Assembly: GCF_903914075.1 (NCBI RefSeq)
Contig: NZ_CAIWNQ010000004.1
Coordinates: 62,001-126,000, forward strand
Origin: Ruegeria sp. THAF57
GTDB lineage: Bacteria > Pseudomonadota > Alphaproteobacteria > Rhodobacterales > Rhodobacteraceae
Length of the DNA: 64,000 bases
Direction of reading: 5' to 3'
Of the stretch, positions 35,457 through 45,475 are shown in pieces (positions within the stretch are counted from its first letter, which is position 1; each line of letters starts with the position of its first letter). Made by a program: the position numbers and the translations under genes. Under the pieces are notes generated by a model. The model was not told where the DNA came from. It saw only the letters and a program-made list of their open reading frames with translations, and made no database searches.

Positions 35457-36602
35457 ATGAGCGGCAAGCGCAGCATCTTCGAAGAGGTCTCGGGCGACCA
35501 AAAGCAAGAGGCGGTTCAGCCCGGTATGATCGATCGTGACCGTGGTGGTGCACGCAAGGCGATCCGGGCTTGGCTGATAATCCTGTTTGCGCTGGTTGTG
35601 ATCATGATCGCGGTGGGCGGTCTGACGCGCCTGACCGATAGCGGCTTGTCGATCACCGAGTGGCGGCCCATCACCGGGGCAATCCCGCCGATGTCCGAAG
35701 CCGACTGGCAGTCCGAGTTCGACAAATACAAAGAAATCGACCAGTGGCGCATCCAGAACCAGTGGATGGAATTGGACGATTTCAAAACGATCTACTGGTG
35801 GGAATGGGGCCATCGCCAACTGGGCCGCGTGATTGGTCTGGTCTGGGCAATCGGGTTCTTTGGGTTCCTTATGGCGCGGAAAATTCCAACTGGTTGGACG
35901 GGTAAGCTGCTTATACCCGGTGCTTTGGGCGGGGTTCAGGGCGCAGTGGGCTGGTGGATGGTCGCCTCGGGCGTAACGCAGGGCGAGGGTATGACCGCCG
36001 TCGCCAGCTATCGTCTGGCTGTGCATCTGGGGCTGGCTTTTGTGATCCTCGGGTTCCTTGCATGGTACATCTTTGAGCTAGGCCGCGAAGAACGTGACTT
36101 GATGCAGGCCCGCCGCGCGAAAGAGGCAAAGCTGTTCTCTCTCTCGACCGGCCTTATGCATTTCGCGTTCCTGCAAATCCTGATTGGCGCTTTGGTGGCC
36201 GGGATCGACGCGGGGCGATCCTATACCGACTGGCCTCTGATCGGCGGGCAGCTTTTGCCTCCTGATGCCACCATTCTTGAGCCGATGTGGCGCAACTTCT
36301 TCGAAAGCCCAGGATTGGTGCAGTTCATTCACCGCTGTGCGGGCTACCTGTTGCTGATCTTCGGTGTCATCGTCTGGCGGCGCGGCGGTACCAGCGCACA
36401 TTCGCAAACCCGGTTCGCCTTTAACGCGGCCTTTGCGGCGCTGGCACTGCAAGTGGTAATCGGTATTGTGACCGTGGTCTATGCCGCGCCGTGGCAGATC
36501 GCGATCTTCCATCAGTTCATGGCCGTTGTCGTCTGGACTCTGATCTTGCGCGCGCGTTTCCTGACCGCTTATCCAATCGCAACTTCGATCCGCGGAGCGT
36601 GA
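35457..36602 (+). CDS. ctaA: Heme A synthase (Cox15/CtaA type 2)
   Basis: Converts heme O to heme A for cytochrome c oxidase. The 381-residue integral membrane protein has about eight hydrophobic segments. Conserved blocks include GGLTRLTDSGLSITEWRP (about 58-75), WEWGHRQLGRVIG (heme-ligand His, about 118), HLGLAFVILGF, GALVAGIDAGRSYTDWPLI and FIHRCAGYLL. The EWRP and TDWP motifs and a length over 350 place it with the alphaproteobacterial/mitochondrial type. It ends one base before the M32 peptidase ATG. Confidence 0.94.
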   Translation: MSGKRSIFEEVSGDQKQEAVQPGMIDRDRGGARKAIRAWLIILFALVVIMIAVGGLTRLTDSGLSITEWRPITGAIPPMSEADWQSEFDKYKEIDQWRIQNQWMELDDFKTIYWWEWGHRQLGRVIGLVWAIGFFGFLMARKIPTGWTGKLLIPGALGGVQGAVGWWMVASGVTQGEGMTAVASYRLAVHLGLAFVILGFLAWYIFELGREERDLMQARRAKEAKLFSLSTGLMHFAFLQILIGALVAGIDAGRSYTDWPLIGGQLLPPDATILEPMWRNFFESPGLVQFIHRCAGYLLLIFGVIVWRRGGTSAHSQTRFAFNAAFAALALQVVIGIVTVVYAAPWQIAIFHQFMAVVVWTLILRARFLTAYPIATSIRGA

Positions 36603-36603
36603 C

Positions 36604-38073
36604 ATGACCGCCTTTGATGACCTGATGGCCTTTCAACGCGAAACCTCGGCGCTGGGGCAGATTGCCGGGCGGCTGGGCTGGGATCAGGAAACGATGATGC
36701 CACGCGGGGCCGCCCCGCAACGGGCCGAGGAAATGGCCGCGATCGAAGCCGTTCTGCATGCCCGTCGATCCGACCCGCGCGTGGCGGAGTGGCTGGATCA
36801 GGCCGACCCGCAGGATGAGGTGGGCCAAGCGCAGATCCGCGAAATCCGCCGATCCTATGAGCGCACGGTCAAAGTGCCCGCCGATCTGGCCAAGGCGATT
36901 GCCCGCGTGACCTCGGCCGCGCAGGGCACATGGGCACAGGCGCGCGCGGATGAGGACGTAGCGGCGTTCCTGCCCGTGCTGCAAGAGGTCGTCGCCCTGA
37001 AACGTCAGGAGGGCGAGGCGCTGGCCCAAGGCGGCGATGTCTATGACGCCATGGTCGAGGACTATGAGCCCTACACAACCGGTACCCAGATCGCCGAAAT
37101 CTTTGACCAGATGCGCCCACGTCTGGTGGCCCTGCGCGCCGGTGTGCTGGACCGCCCCGCGCCGCAGGCCCTGACAGGCACGTTTGACGAGCTGACACAG
37201 ATGCGGCTGTCGCAGAAGCTGGCGACAACCTTTGGATATGACCTCAACACAGGTCGTGTGGACAAGGCCGTGCATCCGTTCAGCTCGGGTAGTGGGCTGG
37301 ATGTGCGTATCACCACCCGTACCAGTGAAACCGACCCGTTCAACTGTTTCTACTCGACCATTCATGAGGTCGGCCACGCCGCTTATGAACAAGGCATCGA
37401 CCAAGCCTATGCGTTGACCCCGCTGGGCAGTGGGGTGTCGATGGGTGTCCATGAAAGCCAAAGCCGGATTTACGAAAACCAGTTGGGCCGATCCCGCGCC
37501 TTTACCGGCTGGTTGTTCGATCAGATGACAGCAGCCTTTGGCGATTTCGGGATCAGCGACGCCGACGCCTTTTACGCCACCGTCAACGGCGTCCATAACG
37601 GGTACATCCGTACCGAGGCGGATGAGGTGCAATATAACCTGCACATCATGCTGCGCTTTGATCTGGAGCGCGCCCTGATGGCCGGGGACTTGCAGGTCAA
37701 CGATCTGGAGGTCGCGTGGAATGACCGGTTCAAAGCCGATTTCGGCTATGCGGTCGATAAGCCCTCGAACGGGTGCTTGCAGGACGTGCATTGGTCGGTG
37801 GGTCTATTTGGCTACTTCCCGACCTATTCACTGGGCAATGTCTATGCCGGATGCCTTTACCAGACCCTGCGCGCGGCGCTGCCTGATCTGGATACGCAAC
37901 TGGCGCAGGGCGATACCTCGGGCGCAACGGGGTGGTTGCGCGAAAATCTGCAGCAATATGGCGGACTTTATGCCCCGCGTGACATTATTACCCGTGCAAG
38001 CGGGGTTGAGCCTGGGCCAGAGCCTTTGATGGCCTATCTGGAAGATAAGTTTGGCGAGATTTACGGCCTGTAA
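36604..38073 (+). CDS. M32-family metallocarboxypeptidase
   Basis: A cytoplasmic zinc carboxypeptidase (thermostable carboxypeptidase 1 / Taq type) that trims C-terminal residues from peptides. The 489 residues carry the HEVGH zinc motif (His255 and His259) in YSTIHEVGHAAYEQG, the downstream metal ligand glutamate in the HESQSRIYENQ block, and the N-terminal Q-W-D signature region LGWDQETMMP (about 24-33). It starts one base after the ctaA stop, suggesting co-transcription without an evident functional link. Confidence 0.92.
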   Translation: MTAFDDLMAFQRETSALGQIAGRLGWDQETMMPRGAAPQRAEEMAAIEAVLHARRSDPRVAEWLDQADPQDEVGQAQIREIRRSYERTVKVPADLAKAIARVTSAAQGTWAQARADEDVAAFLPVLQEVVALKRQEGEALAQGGDVYDAMVEDYEPYTTGTQIAEIFDQMRPRLVALRAGVLDRPAPQALTGTFDELTQMRLSQKLATTFGYDLNTGRVDKAVHPFSSGSGLDVRITTRTSETDPFNCFYSTIHEVGHAAYEQGIDQAYALTPLGSGVSMGVHESQSRIYENQLGRSRAFTGWLFDQMTAAFGDFGISDADAFYATVNGVHNGYIRTEADEVQYNLHIMLRFDLERALMAGDLQVNDLEVAWNDRFKADFGYAVDKPSNGCLQDVHWSVGLFGYFPTYSLGNVYAGCLYQTLRAALPDLDTQLAQGDTSGATGWLRENLQQYGGLYAPRDIITRASGVEPGPEPLMAYLEDKFGEIYGL

Positions 38074-38236
38074 CATGCCCGCTTGAACGCGTAGGCACGT
38101 GATTTCCTCCCCCCGCCAATAAAGTGCCCCGGATACGGATGGAGAGGGGTGTTCGTCTATCTGGAATGCGCTGAAACCTGTGTAGGGACTGTGGTCCTTT
38201 GAATCTGGCCAACCAGAGCGCGACGTTTAATGAAAA

Positions 38237-38260
38237 ACCCCGCAGGCTGGCCTACGGGGT
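38237..38260 (-). terminator. Rho-independent terminator of gyrA
   Basis: A stem ACCCCG-x-AGG / CCT-x-CGGGGT with one internal mismatch and a short loop. Read on the minus strand it is followed by TTTT, 24 bp beyond the gyrA stop. Confidence 0.8.
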
Positions 38261-38283
38261 CTTACAGGTTCTTTCGGGCTGGC

Positions 38284-41007
38284 TTATTCGTCTTCGTCCT
38301 CGTCGCCCTGATCGGCGATCCAGGCAACGCTGACGACTTCTTCGCCCTTGCCGGTATTGAACACCCGTACACCGCCCGCGCTACGCGAGCGGAAGGAAAT
38401 GCCTTCAACCGGCACACGGATTGATTGGCCCTTGGAGGTTGCCAGCATGATCTGGTCGTCGATTTCAACCGGGAACGATGCCACCAGTTCACCACCGCGC
38501 ATGGCCTTGTCCATTGCCGCAACGCCCATGCCACCGCGCCCGCGAACCGGGTAATCGTGGCTGGAACTCAGCTTGCCAGCGCCCCCCGAGGTGATCGTCA
38601 GGATAAGGTTCTCGGCTGCCGACATCTCGGCATAGCGTTCCTGCGTGATCGAACCGGGTGCGGCTTCATCCTCGTCCGTTTCGCCGTCATCGGCGATGCC
38701 TGCCACGGCGCGGCGCATCTTGAGGTAGGCGGCGCGCTCGTCCGGTCCGGCCTCGAAATGGCGGATGACAGACATCGACACAACGCGGTCGCCATTGGAC
38801 AGCTTGATACCGCGCACACCGGTCGACTCGCGCGAGTTGAAGACGCGCACGTCAGTGGTGCGGAAGCGGATTGCACGGCCAGAATTGGTGACCAGCATCA
38901 CATCTTCATCTTCGGAACAGATGCGTGCATTCACCAGTTCAACATCTTCAGGCAGCTTCATCGCAATCTTGCCGTTGCGGCGTACGTTGGTGAAATCTGA
39001 CAAACGGTTCCGTCGCACGTCGCCCGCGCTGGTGGCGAAGACGATTTGCAGGTTTTCCCATTCTTCATCCGGCACATCGACAGGCATGATCGCTGCAATG
39101 GAAACGCCGGTCGGGATCGGCAGGATGTTGACGATCGCCTTGCCCTTACCGGTGCGGCTGGACTGCGGCAAACGCCAGGTCTTGAGCTTGTAGACCATCC
39201 CTTCGGTGGTGAAGAACAGCAGTTGCGTATGTGTGTTCGCAACGAAGAGGTTGGTAACGACGTCCTCTTCCTTGGTCTGCATCCCCGACAGGCCCTTGCC
39301 GCCACGCTTTTGTGCGCGGAAATCAGCCAGCGGAGTACGCTTGATATAGCCGCCCGAGGTGACGGTCACGACCATGTCTTCGCGTTCGATCAAGTCCTCG
39401 TCTTCCATGTCGCCGGACCAGTCGACGATCTCGGTACGACGGGGAACGGCGAACTGATCACGAACTTCGCGCAGCTCATCGCCGATGATCGACATGATGC
39501 GTTCACGCGAGGACAGAATATCCAGGTATTCCTTGATCTTGGCAGCCAGTTGCTCCAGCTCATCCGTGACTTCTTTGACGCCCAGTTGGGTCAGGCGTTG
39601 CAAGCGCAGTTCCAGAATCGCACGGGCCTGCACCTCGGTCAGGTTATAGGTGCCGTCGTCGTTCATCTTGGACAGAGGATCGTCGATCAGGCGCAGATAC
39701 CCTTCGATCTCGGCTGCAGGCCAGCGGCGCGTCATCAGCTTTTCGCGCGCCTCGGCGGCATCTGCCGACGACCGGATGGTGGCAACCACTTCGTCCACGT
39801 TTGATACGGCCACGGCCAGACCACACAGGATGTGGCTGCGTTCCCGCGCTTTGCGCAGGTCATAGGCTGTGCGGCGGGCGACGACATCCTCACGGAAGTC
39901 GATGAACGAAGTCAGGAACCGGCGCAGGGTCAACTGCTCAGGGCGACCACCATTCAGGGCCAGCATGTTGCAGCCGAAGGACGTTTGCATCGGCGAGAAA
40001 CGGAAAAGCTGGTTCAGAACCACTTCGGGCGTTGCATCGCGTTTCAGTTCCACAACAACCCGTACGCCGTTGCGGTCAGATTCGTCCTGTACGTGCGCCA
40101 CGCCCTCGATGCGTTTTTCCCGCACGGCCTCGGCGATCTTTTCGATCATCGACGCCTTGTTCACCTGATAGGGGATCTCGTCCACGATGATGGCATAGCG
40201 GTCTTTTCGAATTTCTTCGGTCCGCGTTTTGGCGCGGATGATGACACTACCGCGACCTTCCAGATAGGCTTTGCGCGCACCGGACCGGCCTAGCATCACA
40301 CCGCCCGTCGGGAAATCGGGGCCGGGGACGTATTCGATCAACTGTTCAGAGGTCAGGTCCGGGTCGTCGATCAGTGCAAGCGTAGCATCGACCACTTCGC
40401 CCAGATTGTGTGGCGGGATGTTCGTGGCCATGCCCACTGCGATACCACCGGCCCCGTTGACCAGCATGTTCGGGAACCGGGCTGGCAGGACGGTCGGCTC
40501 TTTGTCCTTGCCGTCATAGTTGTCCTGAAAATCGACCGTTTCTTTTTCGATATCGGCCAGCAGGGATGCGGCAGGTTTGTCCATCCGCACTTCGGTATAA
40601 CGCATGGCCGCCGGGTTATCGCCGTCCATCGAACCAAAGTTGCCCTGACCGTCCAGCAGTGGCAGCGACATCGAGAAATCCTGCGCCATCCGCACCAACG
40701 CGTCATAGATCGCGCTGTCGCCGTGCGGGTGGTACTTACCCATCACATCGCCAACGGGACGCGCCGATTTACGATACGCCTTGTCATGCGTGTTCCCGGT
40801 TTCGTGCATGGCGTACAGAATTCGCCGATGCACCGGTTTCAAGCCATCGCGCAGATCAGGGATCGCACGGGACACGATGACCGACATGGCATAGTCCAGA
40901 TAGGACGTGCGCATCTCGGATTCGATGGACACCGTCGGACCGTCATAAACGGGACGGTCAGGCGGGGTTTCATCCATGTTTTCTGGGGTTTCTGGCGTAT
41001 CGCTCAC
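38284..41007 (-). CDS. gyrA: DNA gyrase subunit A
   Basis: GyrA cuts and rejoins DNA to introduce negative supercoils with GyrB. The 907-residue protein has the winged-helix/tower N-terminal domain with catalytic Tyr in [10 protein letters not shown], and the C-terminal beta-pinwheel that bears the GyrA box (QKRGGKG), which separates it from ParC. The quinolone-determining region reads [11 protein letters not shown], with Ser and Asp at the positions equivalent to E. coli 83 and 87, so no classical resistance change is present. The start is GTG. A possible promoter lies 45-75 bp upstream. Confidence 0.97.
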   Translation of the reverse strand: MSDTPETPENMDETPPDRPVYDGPTVSIESEMRTSYLDYAMSVIVSRAIPDLRDGLKPVHRRILYAMHETGNTHDKAYRKSARPVGDVMGKYHPHGDSAIYDALVRMAQDFSMSLPLLDGQGNFGSMDGDNPAAMRYTEVRMDKPAASLLADIEKETVDFQDNYDGKDKEPTVLPARFPNMLVNGAGGIAVGMATNIPPHNLGEVVDATLALIDDPDLTSEQLIEYVPGPDFPTGGVMLGRSGARKAYLEGRGSVIIRAKTRTEEIRKDRYAIIVDEIPYQVNKASMIEKIAEAVREKRIEGVAHVQDESDRNGVRVVVELKRDATPEVVLNQLFRFSPMQTSFGCNMLALNGGRPEQLTLRRFLTSFIDFREDVVARRTAYDLRKARERSHILCGLAVAVSNVDEVVATIRSSADAAEAREKLMTRRWPAAEIEGYLRLIDDPLSKMNDDGTYNLTEVQARAILELRLQRLTQLGVKEVTDELEQLAAKIKEYLDILSSRERIMSIIGDELREVRDQFAVPRRTEIVDWSGDMEDEDLIEREDMVVTVTSGGYIKRTPLADFRAQKRGGKGLSGMQTKEEDVVTNLFVANTHTQLLFFTTEGMVYKLKTWRLPQSSRTGKGKAIVNILPIPTGVSIAAIMPVDVPDEEWENLQIVFATSAGDVRRNRLSDFTNVRRNGKIAMKLPEDVELVNARICSEDEDVMLVTNSGRAIRFRTTDVRVFNSRESTGVRGIKLSNGDRVVSMSVIRHFEAGPDERAAYLKMRRAVAGIADDGETDEDEAAPGSITQERYAEMSAAENLILTITSGGAGKLSSSHDYPVRGRGGMGVAAMDKAMRGGELVASFPVEIDDQIMLATSKGQSIRVPVEGISFRSRSAGGVRVFNTGKGEEVVSVAWIADQGDEDEDE

Positions 41008-41051
41008 GTAAACTGCCCGATCTTTGGCTTGGGTCTATATCTTGTGTGTGC

Positions 41052-41081
41052 ATCTTATCAGACCCGGTACATAAGGTGCAA
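41052..41081 (-). promoter_or_regulatory. Possible gyrA promoter
   Basis: On the minus strand, TTGCAC (41081-41076) and TAAGAT (41057-41052) with an 18-bp spacer, about 45 bp before the GTG start. Moderate match to sigma-70 consensus. Confidence 0.4.
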
Positions 41082-41112
41082 GCAAGCTGAGCATTTCAGG
41101 CAAAAAACCACA

Positions 41113-41165
41113 GTAACACCGGAGTAACATATTGTTATTCAATAGTTTGAGGGTTTCCATGTTAC
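41113..41165. promoter_or_regulatory. Cluster of GTAACA repeats upstream of usg and gyrA
   Basis: GTAACA occurs at 41113-41118 and 41124-41129; the latter forms a near-palindrome with TGTTAT at 41133-41138, and another inverted copy TGTTAC is at 41160-41165. Located between divergent gyrA and usg, this could be a repressor or activator site. Confidence 0.35.
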
Positions 41166-41199
41166 CCTAACGAGACCTTGCAAGAAATTGGAGGTCTGC

Positions 41200-41469
41200 A
41201 TGGAGCAAAGCGAAACCGAATTAATGCTCAAGGGATATGGGCTGACGACGGCGGAATTCTTCTATCACATGCCCGACTATATCCACGTTCTGAATACGTT
41301 CATCTGGCAGGATTACGATCTTGCTCCGGACCACCCGAAACTGTTTGATTTCATCGAATTCTGGCAGCGCGAGATTGAAGGACCGCTGCATTCGGTGAGG
41401 TACACGCACCGGAAAATGATTGCCCCCGGAGAATGGCGCAACATGGTCGGTGAATTCAGGATAAACTGA
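41200..41469 (+). CDS. Usg-family small protein
   Basis: The 89-residue product matches the Usg-like family of alphaproteobacteria in its whole length: LKGYGLTTAEFFYHMPDY, NTFIWQDYDLAPDHPKLFDF and FWQREIEGPLHSVRY. The family's function is unknown; the old label linking it to phosphoribosylanthranilate isomerase is not supported by any domain. The frame starts at a TTG (41188), but GGAGG at 41190-41194 places the ribosome on the ATG at 41200. Confidence 0.85.
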   Translation: MEQSETELMLKGYGLTTAEFFYHMPDYIHVLNTFIWQDYDLAPDHPKLFDFIEFWQREIEGPLHSVRYTHRKMIAPGEWRNMVGEFRIN

Positions 41470-41538
41470 ACGGGCATTCTCAACGCGGTTTTATTGAGTA
41501 GAGTGGCATGCAAACCGTTTGCCATATGGAAAGTCACA

Positions 41539-42237
41539 ATGTCTCGAATTCTGTATCTCGCTTTTGCCGCCACACTGCTTGGCGGTCCCGTCGCCGCCGA
41601 GGGCGTCCTGGATAAAATCAAGAAGGGTGCTGAAAACACTGCAAACGCCATTGGGCGCGGGGCCGAGTCGGTTGGGAACACAGTCGAAAAGGGCGTGAGC
41701 GCCGTGGATGACACCATCGACTCCACTGCCGATCTAATGTCGAACGAAGCCACCCCGGAAGAGACTCGCGCGAAACTTGACGTCATGGCAAACGAGGTTC
41801 TTACCCAGCTTATGGCTGAGAACCCCGAAGCACAGGCGCTTTACGATGTCAGCGCGGGATATGCGGTTTTTGATTCCAGAAAGGTGACGGTATTTCCGGT
41901 GTCCGCCGGATACGGACGCGGTGTGGCCGTGTCGAAAGAGACCGGACAGCACACCTATATGAACATGGGAACCGGAGGGGTCGGTGCCGCGATTGGAATC
42001 GGTGGGTTTGAAACCAAGTTCGTTATCCTGTTTGAAACGCAGGCGGATTTGGACAAGTTCATTGACTATGGATACGACGCTACGGCCCAATCGGACGCGA
42101 TGTACGGTGAAGAACGCACTGACGAGACACTCAGGTTTACTGATGGCCGTTCCTTCTTTGTCCTTAGCAAGAAGGGGTGGCGCGTTTCGGCAGGGGCGTC
42201 GGGAACCAAATACTGGAAGTCGCCCGAGTTGAACTGA
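41539..42237 (+). CDS. Exported SYLF-domain protein
   Basis: A second SYLF (YSC84-like) protein of 232 residues. It has a Sec signal peptide (ILYLAFAATLLGGPVAA, cleavage near AEG), an amphipathic low-complexity helix (KKGAENTANAIGRGAESVGNTVEKGVSAVDD, shown here as about residues 25-60, apolipoprotein-like), then the lipid-binding SYLF domain (DVSAGYAVFDSRKVTVFPVSAGYGRG, GTGGVGAAIGIGGFETKFVILFE). The ATG at 41539 follows GGAAAG; the upstream ATG-like codon at 41494 is less likely. Its stop abuts that of the convergent radical SAM gene. Confidence 0.82.
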   Translation: MSRILYLAFAATLLGGPVAAEGVLDKIKKGAENTANAIGRGAESVGNTVEKGVSAVDDTIDSTADLMSNEATPEETRAKLDVMANEVLTQLMAENPEAQALYDVSAGYAVFDSRKVTVFPVSAGYGRGVAVSKETGQHTYMNMGTGGVGAAIGIGGFETKFVILFETQADLDKFIDYGYDATAQSDAMYGEERTDETLRFTDGRSFFVLSKKGWRVSAGASGTKYWKSPELN

Positions 42238-43191
42238 TCAGCCCGAACAGCTTGCGCCGCCCAATACACAGAACTTGGCGCAGTGCGGGTGGTTCAGGTG
42301 GACATCAGCTTCGGCCTCGGCCAATGTTTCTCCCATCTCGAACTCTGGTTCGTAGGCCAGCAGGGTGCAGGCAAGCACGCCGGGTTTGTCTGAGCCCTTG
42401 CGTTTCACGACCATCCGAGCGTTTGAGCACATGACCGCCTCGGGTGATTTATCCAGAATGCCCCAGCAAGCGGTTGTGATCTCAGGCACTTCGATGGTTT
42501 CGTCCATCTCGGGGAACAGGACGGTCTGCGCGGGGTTCTGCGCGTCGATGTCAAAACCATGGGCCCGATAAAACGCGGCATATCCTGCACGGCTTTCTGC
42601 GTCGGTATCCCCCCAAACCGAACGCCCGGCCACGGCCATTTGAAACCCGTTGTCGCGTAGCCATTTCATACCTTCGACGGTCTTGTCAAAGCTGCCTTGC
42701 CCACGCTCTTCGTCGTGTAGGTCAGGGCGGAAGTGATCGACAGAAATCCGCAAAGTCAGCTTGTCGCCGAAGTCACGTTGCAGGTCCAACAAGCCTTCGC
42801 GGACCTTGGGACGCATCATGGGCTGCATTGCGTTGGTGAGGATCAGAACCTCGAACCCACGTTCAAGCGCGGCGCGCGTCATCTCGATCATTTGGGGATT
42901 CATGAAAGGTTCACCGCCGGTGAAGCCTATTTCACGTACCGGCCACGCGCGTTCTTCGATCTGACCCAGATATGCGCGCACCTCGTCCGCTGTAATATAG
43001 ACAAGCGCGTTGTTGGTCGGGCTGCTTGCGATATAGCAGTTGGTGCATTCGATATTGCACAAGGTGCCAGTATTGAACCAAAGCGTCTGAGGATTCTTCA
43101 ACGCCACGGACGCACGGGTTTGCCCGTCTGCTGTCACCAATTTGTTCTGAAATTTGCCAATGTTGGCGCTTTGAGGGGCGTTGTCTTTCAT
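42238..43191 (-). CDS. Radical SAM enzyme with C-terminal Cys cluster
   Basis: The 317-residue protein holds the radical SAM [4Fe-4S] motif C45-x3-C49-x2-C52 (LCNIECTNCY) and the SAM-binding GFTGGEPFMNP near 90-100. Towards the C-terminus it has further Cys residues (TTACWGIL, AVMCSN, LACTLL and finally C304, C308 and C315 in CAKFCVLGGASC), suggesting an auxiliary Fe-S cluster as in SPASM or twitch domains that modify peptides or proteins. No precursor peptide is recognised next to it. The substrate is unknown. Confidence 0.82.
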   Translation of the reverse strand: MKDNAPQSANIGKFQNKLVTADGQTRASVALKNPQTLWFNTGTLCNIECTNCYIASSPTNNALVYITADEVRAYLGQIEERAWPVREIGFTGGEPFMNPQMIEMTRAALERGFEVLILTNAMQPMMRPKVREGLLDLQRDFGDKLTLRISVDHFRPDLHDEERGQGSFDKTVEGMKWLRDNGFQMAVAGRSVWGDTDAESRAGYAAFYRAHGFDIDAQNPAQTVLFPEMDETIEVPEITTACWGILDKSPEAVMCSNARMVVKRKGSDKPGVLACTLLAYEPEFEMGETLAEAEADVHLNHPHCAKFCVLGGASCSG

Positions 43192-43225
43192 TCCGGTTTC
43201 CGGTTCTTTGAGCTCGTGTGAAAGA

Positions 43226-43253
43226 CTTAACGCCTTGGCTTGTGTTCGTTAAG
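43226..43253. promoter_or_regulatory. Dyad-symmetric site upstream of zwf
   Basis: CTTAACG (43226-43232) and CGTTAAG (43247-43253), a perfect 7-bp inverted repeat with 14 bp between half-sites, sits between the divergent radical SAM gene and the zwf operon, about 100 bp before the zwf start. The centre-to-centre distance of 21 bp (two helical turns) fits a dimeric regulator such as a sugar-phosphate repressor. Confidence 0.4.
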
Positions 43254-43353
43254 TGGGCAGAACCAACCTGACAGAGTTGTGATGAAGCAGATTGCTGCAA
43301 AAATGGTTGCGCTAACATTGGACATGGCCTTAGGGGCAAGGTAAGGAAAACAC

Positions 43354-44802
43354 ATGGTTTCTCGTGTCATACCCGTCGACCCCTTTGATCTGGTCATTTT
43401 TGGCGGTACCGGTGATCTGGCGCAGCGCAAGATCCTTCCGGCGCTGTTCCGTCGCTTTTGCGCCGGACAATGGGCAGATGGGGTGCAAATTATCGGTGCC
43501 GCCAGAACAAAGCACGATGGCGCAACCTTTCGGCAAGTTGTGGCCGAATCGCTGAAAACGCATGCCTCGGTCCAGTGCAAAGATGCGGCGGCGCTTGCGG
43601 CATTTCTTCAATGCGTCGATTATGTTGCACTGGATGGTGGTTCCGACGAAGGGTGGTCGACATTGGCGGCCAAGCTTCAGCCCGACAGGGTGCGCGCCTT
43701 CTATTTTTCCGTTGGGCCAAGGCTGTTCGGTTCGTTGGCCGAGCGAATTCAGTCACATGATCTTGCGACCGAACAGACCCGAATTGTCGTGGAAAAGCCG
43801 TTTGGTCATGACTTGGACAGCGCTAAGGTGCTGAACGCGACCTTGGCAACGCATTTCAGGGAAAAGCAGATCTACCGGATCGATCATTATCTGGGCAAAG
43901 AAACGGTTCAAAACCTGATGGCAGTGCGGTTCGGAAACATGTTGTTCGAACCTCTCTGGAACAGCCAGTACGTAGATCACATTCAGATCACCGTGGCCGA
44001 ATCCGTAGGTATAGACGGGCGGGAAGAGTATTATGAGCGCGCCGGTGCGATGCGCGACATGATGCAGAACCACCTGATGCAGCTTTTGTGCCTAATCGCG
44101 ATGGAACCGCCGGCGAAATTCGATCCGGACGCCGTGCGAGATGAAAAACTCAAGGTTATCCGCGCGCTGGACCCGGTTGAACCACATCATATTGTGCGCG
44201 GCCAGTTTGAAGGGGGCGGGCCCAGCTATCGTCAGATCGTGGGCAATCCACGTTCGACCACTGAAAGTTACGTGGCGCTGCGGGCGCATATCAGCAACTG
44301 GCGATGGGCCGGTACACCGTTTTATTTGCGGACGGGCAAACGGTTGGTGGCGCGTTCTTCGGTCATCAATGTTATGTTCAAGGATGCTCCGCACTCGATC
44401 TTTGGTGAACAGGCTGGTCGCCACGCGAATGTCCTGTCGATCCGCCTGCAGCCGAACGAAGGGATCACCCTGAAGGTGACGATCAAGGAGCCTGGGCAGG
44501 GGGGCATGCGTCTAGTCGACGTGCCCTTGGACATGAGCTTTGCCGAGGCACTGGGGCCTGAAAACCAAGAGCCGCCGGACGCATATGAACGGCTGGTGAT
44601 GGATGTGATCCGCGGCAATCAGACTCTGTTCATGCGCGGTGACGAAGTCGAGGCCGCATGGGCGTGGACCGACCCTATCATCGCGGGGTGGCAGTCGAGT
44701 GGGGACGTACCGAAACCATATGAAAGTGGCAGCACCGGCCCGGGCGACGCCGAGCTGCTGATGAAACGGGATGGTCGCCGGTGGCAAGGGATAAACCCAT
44801 GA
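43354..44802 (+). CDS. zwf: Glucose-6-phosphate 1-dehydrogenase
   Basis: Oxidises glucose 6-phosphate to 6-phosphogluconolactone with NADP, the entry to the oxidative pentose phosphate and Entner-Doudoroff routes. The 482 residues show the dinucleotide motif GGTGDLAQRKILPAL (about 13-27), the active-site RIDHYLGKE (about 176-184) with the general-base His region, and EKPFGHDL. AAGGA precedes the ATG. Its last codon overlaps the pgl start (ATGA), heading the zwf-pgl-pgi operon. Confidence 0.97.
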   Translation: MVSRVIPVDPFDLVIFGGTGDLAQRKILPALFRRFCAGQWADGVQIIGAARTKHDGATFRQVVAESLKTHASVQCKDAAALAAFLQCVDYVALDGGSDEGWSTLAAKLQPDRVRAFYFSVGPRLFGSLAERIQSHDLATEQTRIVVEKPFGHDLDSAKVLNATLATHFREKQIYRIDHYLGKETVQNLMAVRFGNMLFEPLWNSQYVDHIQITVAESVGIDGREEYYERAGAMRDMMQNHLMQLLCLIAMEPPAKFDPDAVRDEKLKVIRALDPVEPHHIVRGQFEGGGPSYRQIVGNPRSTTESYVALRAHISNWRWAGTPFYLRTGKRLVARSSVINVMFKDAPHSIFGEQAGRHANVLSIRLQPNEGITLKVTIKEPGQGGMRLVDVPLDMSFAEALGPENQEPPDAYERLVMDVIRGNQTLFMRGDEVEAAWAWTDPIIAGWQSSGDVPKPYESGSTGPGDAELLMKRDGRRWQGINP

Positions 44803-45470
44803 AAATACAGGAATACGCTGACAGGGACATGCTGGCCATCGACGTCGCCAACGTCTTGGCCGGAGATCTGGAAGCCGCGTTGCTGCATCACGACATGATT
44901 TCGCTGGCGGTTCCCGGCGGCACCACTCCGGGGCCGATATTTGACGGGTTATGTGCGGCTGATCTGGAATGGGACAGGGTGCGGATTTTGCCGACGGATG
45001 AGCGTTGCGTGCCGGGCAATAGCGACCGATCCAACGAAAAACTGATCCGCGAACGTCTGCTGACAAATCGCGCATCCGCCGCGCAATATGTTCCGCTGTA
45101 TCTGGACGGCAAAGACCCCGAGGCGGTGCTGCCGGAAATCGAAAGCCTGATCACTCCGGTCCTTCCCCTGTCGGTTCTTGTTCTGGGGATGGGAGAGGAC
45201 ATGCATACGGCGTCATTGTTTCCTGGAATGCAGGGATTGGAAGAGGCCCTTCATAAGCACGCGCCGCCGCTGGCCATCGCTCGGACCGAAGTTCAGCCAG
45301 AAGCGCGCATAACCCTGACAGCACCGGTTCTGGACGGGGCCTTGTCCAAACATCTGGTGATCTTCGGGGCCGCAAAGCGCGAGGCGTTGAAACAAGCGCT
45401 TACCTTGCATCCGGAAGAAGCACCAATCGCAGCGGTACTAAGTGGAATGACGGTTCACTGGGCGGAGTGA
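44799..45470 (+). CDS. pgl: 6-phosphogluconolactonase
   Basis: Hydrolyses the lactone made by Zwf to 6-phosphogluconate. The 223-residue DevB-type protein has [18 protein letters not shown] (phosphate-binding, about 35-52), [15 protein letters not shown] (about 62-76) and [16 protein letters not shown] (active-site region with His). The ATG at 44799 overlaps the zwf stop; the frame upstream of it lies within zwf. Its stop overlaps or closely precedes the pgi start. Confidence 0.95.
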   Translation: MKIQEYADRDMLAIDVANVLAGDLEAALLHHDMISLAVPGGTTPGPIFDGLCAADLEWDRVRILPTDERCVPGNSDRSNEKLIRERLLTNRASAAQYVPLYLDGKDPEAVLPEIESLITPVLPLSVLVLGMGEDMHTASLFPGMQGLEEALHKHAPPLAIARTEVQPEARITLTAPVLDGALSKHLVIFGAAKREALKQALTLHPEEAPIAAVLSGMTVHWAE

Positions 45471-45475
45471 CGACA

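Noticed and set aside
38184-38199. Short hairpin AGGGAC / GTCCTT after the M32 peptidase gene
   Set aside because: Only six pairs including one G-T, and followed by too few Ts to be called a terminator.
40408-41127. 239-codon plus-strand frame opposite the gyrA 5' end
   Set aside because: Antisense shadow of gyrA with no domain and no start signal.
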